This document shows, piece after piece, positions 36,851 to 45,555 of a DNA stretch of 64,000 bases. The DNA comes from JAVJRN01 sp040218415 (GTDB lineage Bacteria > Bacteroidota > Bacteroidia > Cytophagales > Cyclobacteriaceae). The notes below the pieces were generated by a model, which worked only from the letters and a program-made list of their open reading frames with translations, did no database searches and had not been told where the DNA came from. Each line of letters starts with the position of its first letter. The stretch's first letter is position 1. The translations under genes were made by a program, and so were the position numbers. The stretch spans positions 1 to 64,000 of the forward strand of contig JAVJRN010000070.1 in the NCBI GenBank assembly GCA_040218415.1, given 5' to 3'.

Positions 36851-38950
36851 CTAGTAAATAAATTTCTTTGTGAGAACTCCGTTTTTAGACGTTATTCTTA
36901 AAACGTACAATTGACCTGAATGCAGGTTAACATTTTTACTCCATTGACCTTTAACTAATTGCTCATCTTTGGCATAAAAGTGTGATCTACCCTGGATATC
37001 TATGATATGGATACTCGCCTTATCAAGGCTTTCATTCATCTGAATTTTGAGAAGTCCTTCTCTATTGTATACAGAAAGTTCAGATTGGATTTCCGCACTA
37101 AGAACCCTAGTGTTGGTTATTGTCAATTCTATCTCTCCTCGGCCTGCAGTAAGATTGAGCACAGCATCATTTCCTGTGATATCGAAGCTCTCACCTTGAT
37201 AGTTAGCTACCACGCGATAGCTATCCGATATATTTTCAAACTTATTAATCGAGAGTACATATTCACCAGCAGTTTCCAAATCATATCCGAGTTTTATAAT
37301 TTCAGTATCTAACAGCTCAGGAAGTCCTTGTATGGAAAACCTTTTCTCGCCTAGCAGAGAATAGAAAGCAAAGGTCTCGTTAGATGTCTTATGTAAAGCA
37401 TCTAGGTGTCTGTCCCAACCAAGAGTTCCATCTGCCCTGAAAGCAAATAACACCTCACTGTAGTGATCTCCACTCAAAGAAAGTTTAAGTTTAGCTTGAT
37501 TCTCTGACGTCTGGCGGTAATAATTAGCATCAGCATTGGTTCCGGCAGTAGATGTCTGCATCGTGGGCTTAAAGGTTAAGTTGCCATCAGATGTGGCATG
37601 AACGAAGAATCCCTGCATTGATCCAATGTGCGTATTGCTTGCAGAGGTGTTTTGTCCATTCTGGCCATCGGCCAGAACTATATTGCTCACATTCCCCGCT
37701 GCATTCACAGTGACATAGTCACCGCCCCGTAAGCTGCCATTATTTGTGCCTCCATCATTCCAGAAATAAACAGATCCATCAATCGTTGAATTAGAACTCT
37801 CACTTAGGAAATTAGTAATAGATATAGCGGCCGCATAAGGATTAGCAACCAAATTAAAACCATCACCAGCGGTGGTAACAGCTGCTGTCTGATCACCTGA
37901 AACCAATGTTCCCGTTAAGGTAACTGTAGGTGTAGCCGCGTCATAACCTGCGAAATAACCCATACCAGAAATCATCGATTCCGTAGGTGTAATCCATGAA
38001 GATCCGTTCCAAGTGTACAGATAATCAGCCGACAAAGCCGAAAGATTAGCACCGGATACTGGGGCACCTACAATACTGTATCCACTATTTCCTGTGGTAT
38101 TTCTCATCACTGTGGCTGAACCAGTAGCAGTACCAGCTATATTTAAAGATGAGCCAGACTGCAATGTGAGTGTACCACTTTTAACCATAATATCTTTCAC
38201 TGCTAGATCAGAATTGACATTCAATACATCATTAATAACTACAATGTCTGTAGCAGTAGGCCCAGCACCATTATTGCTCCAAGCGGAACCCTCCCACACC
38301 ACTACATCATCAGCACTAAGGGAGAAGTTGTCGAAATAATAGATGTTTGATTGATTGGCGGCTTGGATTTGTAACCGGACGAACCTCGTTGTTTCTAGTA
38401 TATCCAATGTTAATTTAAATTCCTGATAAGATGTCAGGCTTGTAGCATCTGGTCTCACACGAGATACCTCCTGCGTGGCAAGATCAGTAGCAGTAAAATT
38501 CATACCTTCATCGAATTCAACGAAAGTAATGAAAACAGGATAAGGGCTGGCAACAGGAGCATTAACTGCTTTGACAAAAACAGAAAAGGTATACTTCCCA
38601 GTACCAAAACTGCTGACATCAATCATATCAGTTTCGAATCTCACATGAGCACCGGATCCACTTACATTGGGAGAGATACTCAGAGCAATAGCCTGACTAG
38701 CATCTATTCCTTCTGCTGCAGTAAACCCACTATTTGCTCCATCGTATCTTGAAGCAAAATTCTTTACAACTACGAATCTCCCACCATCAAATGTGTAAAA
38801 ATTTACATTTCCACTTGAAACAAGATCTTCAGTTAAGGATGAGCTCGTTTCCATGTCACCGTTTGTCATCGGTATCTTCCATTGTGCTTGAGCCATTATA
38901 CCCAGTAAGACTAGGCAGCAAGTAGTAAATAGTTTTTTCATAAAATTCAT
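36851..38950 (-). CDS. T9SS-exported surface protein with NGDME-type binding module (paralog of 43959-45128)
   Basis: 699 residues. A signal peptide (to about 22, IMAQAQ) is followed by a module of ~190 residues beginning KIPMTNGDMETSS and ending FVRLQIQAANQSNIYYFDNF; this shape (hydrophobic core, NxDME start, YxFDNF end) is like carbohydrate-binding jelly-rolls. The middle (about 215-560) is a low-complexity beta region (VINDVLNVNSDLAVKD, GSSLNIAG, GMGYFAGYDA) seen in many T9SS surface proteins. The C-terminus (about 615-699, SELSVYNREGLLKIQM, LVKGQWSKNVNL, KKFIY) is a T9SS sorting domain. No catalytic motif is visible. Operator C lies 130 bp upstream, so it is probably induced with the rest of the right locus. 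A glycan-binding role is inferred. Confidence 0.75.
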   Translation of the reverse strand: MNFMKKLFTTCCLVLLGIMAQAQWKIPMTNGDMETSSSLTEDLVSSGNVNFYTFDGGRFVVVKNFASRYDGANSGFTAAEGIDASQAIALSISPNVSGSGAHVRFETDMIDVSSFGTGKYTFSVFVKAVNAPVASPYPVFITFVEFDEGMNFTATDLATQEVSRVRPDATSLTSYQEFKLTLDILETTRFVRLQIQAANQSNIYYFDNFSLSADDVVVWEGSAWSNNGAGPTATDIVVINDVLNVNSDLAVKDIMVKSGTLTLQSGSSLNIAGTATGSATVMRNTTGNSGYSIVGAPVSGANLSALSADYLYTWNGSSWITPTESMISGMGYFAGYDAATPTVTLTGTLVSGDQTAAVTTAGDGFNLVANPYAAAISITNFLSESSNSTIDGSVYFWNDGGTNNGSLRGGDYVTVNAAGNVSNIVLADGQNGQNTSASNTHIGSMQGFFVHATSDGNLTFKPTMQTSTAGTNADANYYRQTSENQAKLKLSLSGDHYSEVLFAFRADGTLGWDRHLDALHKTSNETFAFYSLLGEKRFSIQGLPELLDTEIIKLGYDLETAGEYVLSINKFENISDSYRVVANYQGESFDITGNDAVLNLTAGRGEIELTITNTRVLSAEIQSELSVYNREGLLKIQMNESLDKASIHIIDIQGRSHFYAKDEQLVKGQWSKNVNLHSGQLYVLRITSKNGVLTKKFIY

Positions 38951-39051
38951 TTTAAAATGGTCTAATAATTGTTTTGCGTTTTTGTATATTTTGAAAAATT
39001 GATTGTTGCCTCAAGCGGCAAGGACATCATGAATTCTCGTAAATACGGGAT

Positions 39052-39119
39052 GAAGTTAAATGAGCTGGAGGGTATATAGGTGTGAATTTTAGTTCCTTTA
39101 GGGTATTAAAATTGTCATT
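39052..39119 (-). promoter_or_regulatory. Operator copy C, upstream of the 38950 gene
   Basis: The element at 39080-39119 reads on the reverse strand ATGACAATTTT, ten bases, AGGAACTAAAA. About 21 bp downstream is TAACTTC (39052-39058), a weak match to the TAnnTTTG -7 box. It is 130-170 bp ahead of the start of the surface-protein gene. The remainder of 38951-39195 has no gene. Confidence 0.55.
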
Positions 39120-39195
39120 TCATTAAAATGAAGTCTTTTTAATGCGCTAATAATGGAAATATTGAAATTGATAACTAGACATTTATGCATTTAGA

Positions 39196-40783
39196 TTATG
39201 GATGATGACACGAATGTCTGTCCCCATCGCTGGCTTCATATTCAACTAGCACGTTAATATTTTCACCTGCAGTAACTGCATCCGGTGCGGACAGACTTTT
39301 TAATATGATCTGCCTGATCTGTACAATAAAAATAAAGCTAGCTGCAAGATTCTTGTTAGAATCTATGACTAGGATTTGGGGGTTAGATATCCCAGTAAGG
39401 TCTCCCTCCCATGCTGCAAACTCAAATTCTGGATTAAAAGATGCACTTACGGAGACGGTCGAGTTTTCAACAAAGTAGCCAGCAGCAGGTTTAATCGTGC
39501 CTGGACTTAATCGATCTTTTCATCAGAAGTATTGGTGATCGAAACGTTTGTAGGTAGTTGATACATTTTTCAATTCGGCATCAACAAATAATAGCGAGCA
39601 TCATCCATAACAGGGTTGTCAAAACTAAAATCTAGCTCATTTCCACCCATGACCTGTCCTCCCGCAACCACCCGCATCAAAGGCTGAGTTTGACTAGCAG
39701 CAATAAAATTTTCAATGGCGAAGAAAGCACCAGGAGTATTGGAATAAGGCTCCAAAATGGCCAATCCGATTAGGTGCTGACCGGTCGACACAGAGTCTGG
39801 CACTGCCTCAGAGGCATTATAGCTGTACTTCGGTGCTGGCATCTGATATACCCTGTTTCATAGTCGTAATCATTTCCTGATTACCATGATGAAAAATCAA
39901 TATTCGTAAGGACTTCTTTCCAGACTAATTCCTTAGAAGCCTCATCAATTAGAACGACTGCTACTGGCCAGAGCTCATAGAACGGTGCTGATCCAATATT
40001 TTTCACCTTAAAGTTTAAAGCCAGCGTTCTGTCCTCGCTCGTCCATGACGAACAGTTGAATTCAGTGAGTAGGAATCGGTATCCAAACTCCTTCTGCATT
40101 TTATCCGCATTGGCCTTTACTATGTCAAGATTTGTTTTGTAATCTCCAGTCAAATCATAATTGGCAATCCCTCCAAATCCGATAGCATGCAATTCACGAA
40201 TCACATCAATCATATTGTCAGTATACTGATCATTGATATTAACGGGGTTTTCCTGCTCTCCACAATACCCGACCAGTCCGGTTTGAATCCATGCAATACT
40301 AGGGTCGTTGTTCCAAGTTTGTCCCATTTTATGAACGAATGCCACCAACCTGTCTTTTACCAATTGAGTGCGCCATAAATTAGGACCCTCAGATTGTAAC
40401 CCTATTCGCTGCAATATATCTGCTGACCAATATTCATTACCACTTTTGCTGTCCCAATCGATGTAAATTCTAGGTAATACCCGAATGTTTAGAGCTGGCA
40501 AGTGCGCCCAGTTCTTGTCGGCAAATTCTACAAGCTTGGTATAATCATCGCTGGCGTTGCTTTCAACCTCAATCCTCTTTATATAGTGCCGGCTGATGGT
40601 CGTATATGGAGGAGTTGCGTTGCTGGCTTTTTGGATATCAGGCCGAAACCCTTTGAGCGGATAACTAAATGCACCGTCATATTCAGTTGGAGTGATGGTA
40701 ACCAAATGCAGTGCTTCCATTTGACTAATCAAACCTATTAAAAAACACAGGAAAAACAGTTTGACTTTGTCCTTATTCATCAT
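39196..40783 (-). pseudogene. Decayed TIM-barrel hydrolase with C-terminal repeat modules
   Basis: The open part, 39881-40783, encodes 300 residues. It has a signal peptide and a barrel-like domain (FSYPLKGFRPDI, WNNDPSIAWIQTGLVGYCGE) plus the first strands of a C-terminal sandwich (NFKVKNIGSAPFYELWPV), as in DUF4832-type putative hydrolases. A TAA at 39881 breaks the chain; the next frame resumes with VYQMPAPKYSYNASE and continues to a TGA at 39570. Short pieces then follow in other frames: YQLPTNVSITNTSDEK, an InlB-like repeat (GTIKPAAGYFVENSTVSVSA), and the beginning of the same unnamed module seen in the fusion protein (SAPDAVTAGENINVLVEYEA), ending at TAA 39196. At least two stops and two frame slips make it a pseudogene. 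It was probably once a ~520-residue or longer surface enzyme of this locus. Confidence 0.75.
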
Positions 40784-40875
40784 TCCAATTTTAGTCTACT
40801 AGATGATTGTAAGAACCGCTAAAACGTTACTCTTGCATAACCGTCCAACTGCCTTTCAAAACACTGATCAATTTA

Positions 40876-43602
40876 TCAGCGGACGATCACCTTATATATT
40901 GATATTAAACTTTTTGATTGTATTTGAATCAGAAGTTGCCCAGACACGCCAAGCGATTTAATATCCATTTGCAAAGTCTCCATATTGGTTTCCGTACTGT
41001 GAATTAACCGACCTACCATATTGAATACGCGAATCGTTCTTTTAGATTTATCCTTAAATTCTATGCTCAGTAGATCATCCGCGGGATTAGGATATAAATT
41101 CAACACCTCTGAAGGTGACTCAATGCTTAAGGGTGGAGGATATATATCAACACCTGTGTTGGAAACTTCATCAAACCTATCTTCCCAAATACCTCCGACA
41201 GGAAGGATACTTACAGCAATTTTATATGCATTTACACCATTAGGAGCAGTAGAAGATATTGTGAGGTTCATGCTTTTTGTTAGTTCTCCAGCAGGAACAG
41301 TGATCCTACTCGTTCCATATTCTGTAAAGGGTTCTTTCACCATTTGGAAAACAGCAAAAAGGTCTCTTTGCTCACTAGCAATATAGTCTACATTAAGAGA
41401 GATCGTTTCACCGGGCCAGACCTGATACGGTGCTGAGAGCATGATAATTTCATTTATACTGACAACAGTAATCTCACAGAAGTCAGTAAACTCACCATTT
41501 GTTGAAGTAACTATTATGATTGCACTGCCGGCTGCAGTGGGTGTCAAGATGCCATTCGGGGCAACCTTCAGGACAGACTCATTAGATGAAGTCCAGCTTA
41601 CTCTTTTATCAGTAGCATTAGATGGTGAAATTGTAGCTCCTAATTGCATCGTTTTACCAATGACAAGATCTCCAGCAGGGCAATTCGTAATACTCACACC
41701 CGTCACCGATACAGAATCTGATACATTAATATATCCTTCCTTTGTGATGGTATTGGAACCAAAGGAATTTGTAGCAGTAAGGCTAACATTGAATACTCCG
41801 CTGGTCGCAAATGTTACAGCCGGGTTTTCGACTGTACTTGTTGCAGGTGTTCCACCTTCAAAAATCCAATTCCATGATGTAGGACTGTTTTCTGATAAGT
41901 CTGTAAAGGATACCTTCTCTCCTTTTGCGATTGATGTGACATTAGCTGAAAAATCAGCAACGGGGGGATCGGATGGGATTTCGAAAATCACTGTGTTTTT
42001 ATCAACAAAGGCAGTATCAAAATTACCATCTTCAAAACTTGTAAGTGTTTTACCATTAAAATAGCAGTTTTTAAAGGTAATATTCTTCCAGATGGCATTT
42101 GCTTCTCCTATGAGCGCATTTTGGGGTTTCCCTCCCTGACTATTGTCCCCACTAGTACTAACACCATCATGTTCTTGATGAATATTTTCAAAAACAATAT
42201 TATTTAAAGTCACATTATTTACAGAGCTATTGAGCATCGTGGCGTGAAAAGGTGGAAATGCTGGTAAAGGATCTTCTACCAGAATATCTTCTACATGTAC
42301 ATTGGAAATGGAGACCCCTGAAGGTGTTTGCCGCATGCTGACGGCTCGTCCCCCATCCCACCAGTGCCAATAAGCACGGTGGTAAATAACAGTGACATCT
42401 CTGAAAATATTGGTACTACCATCTACAATATTTTGAAGAAATAAAACAGCTCCATTGGCATCATTCCAAACAACATTATTTTCTTGTATGACATTTTTTT
42501 GTCCTAGGTAAAAAGCGTCATCTTGTACTCTAAAAAAACAATTCCTAACTTCAGAATGCCTGAAGGCATTGATACCATCGCTATTCTTTCTCCAGGCAAG
42601 TATTTTTAGGTTTTCATAAATATTTCTATTAGATGTATTGTCTGCTGAATTTCCCATATTGAAGGTATGGAATGCCGGATCTGCGACAACAAAGCCTTCT
42701 AGTCTTGCACCTTCAGCCTGATAAGTAAAAGGCTTAGTGGTTTTATTCAACTGATCTGATGGTGTTCTAATAATATTTTCCCCACTAATTGTTCCAGATC
42801 CATATACTGTCCAGAACCGAGAAGCGTCCGCCCCCCATGTATTTTTTGGATGAATAGTCCCATGTACCACCGCATCACCCGGTATAAATAAAACTTCATT
42901 CGTAAATATTTGAAAAGGTGTCACGTCATTTACATCACCCGCTCCTGCCACACCAATGTTATGCACTCCAGGAGCAAAAACAAGCGTATCCCATTCGGAT
43001 CTATTTAATGAGTTGATATCTTCTCCAGGCTGCAAAACCTTCACATTTGGATTGTTTGAATCTGGTATTCTATATAAAGGATTAGCAAATAGGCTTATGG
43101 TATGAAGATCAGGTCCATTGTATCCATGACCAGTGTAGTTATTTTCTAATTGGCCATTAATGTCCACATTCACGTTGGCAGGTTCTGTAAACGTGACATA
43201 AGCTTTACCATTAGTGATAACCGCTGCAGAAGCATCTGCAACCGGTCTCACCATGGCTGCTGTGATTGGCGAGCCATTCTTTTTAGAAATCTCAACAATC
43301 ACATTGTCATTGACAAAATCTGATTCAAAGGCAATCCAAGAGGCTGTCCAACCTCTAAGATTATCATAATATCCATCCTTAGGATCATTAGCTTTCTCTT
43401 TAGCGGCTGTTTGAAGAACAAACACGTCCCTCCACTTATCATCACTTTCACTTTCAAACTTTACTCTTACAGTATAATGATCCGAAGCGGAACGGCCTGG
43501 AATATCATTGTAAACAATCAATTCCTGCGAAAAGAGGAAGTTGACAGTACTTATCGCACAGTAAAAAAAAATAAGGAGTAATAATCGCATCATTGTCGTC
43601 AT
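40876..43602 (-). CDS. T9SS-exported GH49-like beta-helix hydrolase with PKD and Big_2 modules
   Basis: 908 residues. A signal peptide ends near residue 26 (NFLFSQ). Residues about 28-175 form the GH49-like N-terminal sandwich (FVLQTAAKE, GWTASWIAFESDF, TFTEPANVNVDINGQ). Residues about 180-530 are a beta-helix with VFAPGVHNIG, GDAVVHGTIHP, VYGSGTISGEN, KNSDGINAF and VQDDAFYLG, the Asp residues typical of GH49/GH28-type inverting hydrolases. A PKD module (about 535-615, PPVADFSANV, WNWIFEGGTP), a Big_2 module (about 620-700), the unnamed module shared with the fusion protein, and a T9SS tail (LYPNPADDLLSIEF) follow. It is a stand-alone paralog of the beta-helix half of 31139-36133. Its likely substrate is a branched or sulfated polysaccharide; GH49 members known elsewhere cut dextran or pullulan, so the assignment is to fold more than to substrate. 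Confidence 0.8.
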   Translation of the reverse strand: MTTMMRLLLLIFFYCAISTVNFLFSQELIVYNDIPGRSASDHYTVRVKFESESDDKWRDVFVLQTAAKEKANDPKDGYYDNLRGWTASWIAFESDFVNDNVIVEISKKNGSPITAAMVRPVADASAAVITNGKAYVTFTEPANVNVDINGQLENNYTGHGYNGPDLHTISLFANPLYRIPDSNNPNVKVLQPGEDINSLNRSEWDTLVFAPGVHNIGVAGAGDVNDVTPFQIFTNEVLFIPGDAVVHGTIHPKNTWGADASRFWTVYGSGTISGENIIRTPSDQLNKTTKPFTYQAEGARLEGFVVADPAFHTFNMGNSADNTSNRNIYENLKILAWRKNSDGINAFRHSEVRNCFFRVQDDAFYLGQKNVIQENNVVWNDANGAVLFLQNIVDGSTNIFRDVTVIYHRAYWHWWDGGRAVSMRQTPSGVSISNVHVEDILVEDPLPAFPPFHATMLNSSVNNVTLNNIVFENIHQEHDGVSTSGDNSQGGKPQNALIGEANAIWKNITFKNCYFNGKTLTSFEDGNFDTAFVDKNTVIFEIPSDPPVADFSANVTSIAKGEKVSFTDLSENSPTSWNWIFEGGTPATSTVENPAVTFATSGVFNVSLTATNSFGSNTITKEGYINVSDSVSVTGVSITNCPAGDLVIGKTMQLGATISPSNATDKRVSWTSSNESVLKVAPNGILTPTAAGSAIIIVTSTNGEFTDFCEITVVSINEIIMLSAPYQVWPGETISLNVDYIASEQRDLFAVFQMVKEPFTEYGTSRITVPAGELTKSMNLTISSTAPNGVNAYKIAVSILPVGGIWEDRFDEVSNTGVDIYPPPLSIESPSEVLNLYPNPADDLLSIEFKDKSKRTIRVFNMVGRLIHSTETNMETLQMDIKSLGVSGQLLIQIQSKSLISIYKVIVR

Positions 43603-43686
43603 TATTGTCTTAACTGGAATTGCGGACAGGACATTATCTTAAAACTTGGCATTTTAATTTTGTAAGAATGATCCCATAACCGATGG

Positions 43687-43788
43687 TTAAAAAAGGATGA
43701 ATTCATAAACCCAATAGGTAATCCAATAAACGGCGAATAACACGAGCAAAATTCGTGGAATATTCTTAATCAAACTGCTCTTCTGCAT
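43687..43788 (-). CDS. Possible mini-protein, single membrane segment, ahead of the beta-helix gene
   Basis: ATG at 43788 opens a 33-residue frame, MQKSSLIKNIPRILLVLFAV followed by YWITYWVYEFILF, ending at TAA 43687. Two or three basic residues precede a long hydrophobic stretch rich in Trp and Tyr, a plausible inner-membrane peptide. It lies 84 bp before the 43602 start in the same direction. I know no family. It may be a chance frame. The rest of 43603-43884 has no gene. Confidence 0.35.
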   Translation of the reverse strand: MQKSSLIKNIPRILLVLFAVYWITYWVYEFILF

Positions 43789-43884
43789 ACTTATTATTTA
43801 ACCTTTGCACTCTTAGTTTCCTTAGTAACACCGAACATATCTTAGCTAATAATGGCTAAAAATTAATCTTCTTAACAACCAGAA

Positions 43885-43945
43885 ATAAAAAACACCCTCT
43901 ACCATATTGCATATGCATTTAATAATGCTTTCATTAGGCAGAGGG
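43885..43945 (-). terminator. Terminator after the 43959-45128 gene
   Basis: ccctctacc (43895-43903) pairs with ggcagaggg (43937-43945), with one G-U pair on the transcript, around a 33-nt loop that contains a smaller stem. The reverse strand continues into TGTTTTTTATTT. It lies 14 bp after the stop at 43959. Confidence 0.65.
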
Positions 43946-43958
43946 AATCTTGCAAAAT

Positions 43959-45128
43959 TTAATCAGCAATAATCAATCGCTCGGTAAATACTTCATTATT
44001 TTCATTCATCATTTTCAGAAAATAAACGCCCTTTGGATAAGCTGAAACATTCCATTCTAGATTCGAGGCATCTAATGTTTTACTCATGAGCACAGCACCT
44101 GTCAAGGTCATAAGTTCCACCTTTTTAAGATTTGAAGACACACTTGAAATTCTCACAGTTTGGCTTGCTGGATTAGGATATACGGTTGCTGAAATTCCAC
44201 CTTTAGTCCCAAGTGGTAGGGTCTCCAATAAGAAAATATCTATTGTTTCAAATTTAGAGACGGCCTTGCTACCAGATTGTGCATCGTATCCTTCAGTGGC
44301 AACACTCCAGTCATAAGAACCTGCAGGCAAATCTGCAACAGTGACAAGACCTTCCGCATCGGTTGAATATTCTGCACCATCAAAAATAACAGATGTGTTT
44401 TCTGCTATCACAGTATCTTGATCTAGGGTAATATTTGATACTTTAAAGGTGATGTCATAAAATGACTCAGGTCCTTGGATAGTGAAATCATCAAAAATGT
44501 AGGAGAAAGAAAAATTACCTGTTTGAATAGCCACTTTTATATCAGTGATAGGTAAACCTCCTGTCGTCTGAGCAGGCAAATCCACAGTATCAGTCACCGT
44601 TACGAATCCATCACCCAAGAGAAATTGATCTTTCCATTCGATAACTGGTCCTAGTCCGGTCTCCCCAATATATCCAGTTTCATTCCAAAAGCTTATAACA
44701 TGCGAGAAGATGAATTTTCCACTAAGTTTTGATTCCGCGATAATCGAATCAGATTTTACTTGGTAGGATATAATGTAAGACCCAGCTCCACTTGGTCGAA
44801 CATCTACAAGTCCTGATTGCAATTGAATCTTAAATCCTTGATCAGGAGTACCCAAAGTAGCCAATCTAAATGCTTGAGAGAAATCCACACCTTCTGCTGG
44901 TGCTAAGCCCATATTTTCCAGATCAAGTAATGCCGCAACGGCTGGTTCTGGTGGACGTGTCCATACTTGAAAGCCACCTCCAAATGTATGGATTGCTCCA
45001 TCACGGATCACTTCAATTTCTTGAGTAGATTCCATGTCTCCATTAGGAAACGGAATCGGAAAATATGTTTGTGCCAAGACAGCAGAAGCTGAAAAGAACA
45101 TCATGCAAATAGTAATTAATTTCTTCAT
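43959..45128 (-). CDS. T9SS-exported surface protein with NGDME-type binding module (paralog of 36851-38950)
   Basis: 389 residues. A signal peptide (to about 19, AVLAQ) leads into a module beginning PIPFPNGDMESTQE and ending FSFSYIFDDFTI at about 226. Its start, the AEGVDFSQAFRL segment and the LVDVRPSGAGSYIISYQVK segment align with the equivalent parts of 36851-38950. A small carboxypeptidase-regulatory-like or Cna-B-like domain (about 230-305, TDAEGLVTVADLPAGSYDWS) and a T9SS tail (about 315-389, VYPNPASQTVRISS, AYPKGVYFLKM) follow. No catalytic motif. Operator A with a perfect -7 box lies 56-122 bp upstream, so expression is probably tied to the right HTCS. Surface glycan binding is an inference. 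Confidence 0.78.
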   Translation of the reverse strand: MKKLITICMMFFSASAVLAQTYFPIPFPNGDMESTQEIEVIRDGAIHTFGGGFQVWTRPPEPAVAALLDLENMGLAPAEGVDFSQAFRLATLGTPDQGFKIQLQSGLVDVRPSGAGSYIISYQVKSDSIIAESKLSGKFIFSHVISFWNETGYIGETGLGPVIEWKDQFLLGDGFVTVTDTVDLPAQTTGGLPITDIKVAIQTGNFSFSYIFDDFTIQGPESFYDITFKVSNITLDQDTVIAENTSVIFDGAEYSTDAEGLVTVADLPAGSYDWSVATEGYDAQSGSKAVSKFETIDIFLLETLPLGTKGGISATVYPNPASQTVRISSVSSNLKKVELMTLTGAVLMSKTLDASNLEWNVSAYPKGVYFLKMMNENNEVFTERLIIAD

Positions 45129-45183
45129 AATTGTTTTGTTTAAAAAATTATCATTCGAGAATTATTGTTGTTTTCAATATCAT

Positions 45184-45250
45184 CAAAGCTATCAGCATGA
45201 GAGAAATTAAAGGGTGAAATTTATTCCATTTAGGTGCTCTAAATTGTCAT
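45184..45250 (-). promoter_or_regulatory. Promoter with operator copy A
   Basis: The operator at 45212-45250 reads on the reverse strand ATGACAATTTA, ten bases, ATGGAATAAAT and then TCACCC. Exactly 20 bp downstream is TAGCTTTG (45184-45191), a perfect match to the Bacteroidota -7 consensus TAnnTTTG. The two half-sites are 21 bp apart and the downstream one covers the position of a -33 box, as expected for an activator site. The rest of 45251-45555 (promoter-free flank after the esterase gene) shows no gene. Confidence 0.7.
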
Positions 45251-45555
45251 TCTAACAATTTAGAAGCATTATAACCGTCTCTATTTGACATTTTTTGAAA
45301 GAAGCACTGATTAGGATGATGCTGAATTAATTAGTCAAAGTACGCGATTCATATAAGGAACATTTTTAGATAATAAAAATGGATAACAGTCATTCTTACT
45401 TTGTCTTGTTTCTACCGTTTAGACTCAACTAGATTTTTGAGATCTCAGCCAGATAAGCCTTATCATTATATATCCAAATCGACCTTCAGTTATTGACTCA
45501 TTTCAGGACTATTCAACAGCTTCGGTTGCCACTGGGCTTACATAAGTTACCGGTA

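Noticed and set aside
41441..42064. A 207-residue forward open frame rich in Val and Thr
   Set aside because: It is the antisense shadow of the PKD/Big_2 part of the beta-helix enzyme gene, where repeated Thr/Asn codons keep the opposite frame open.
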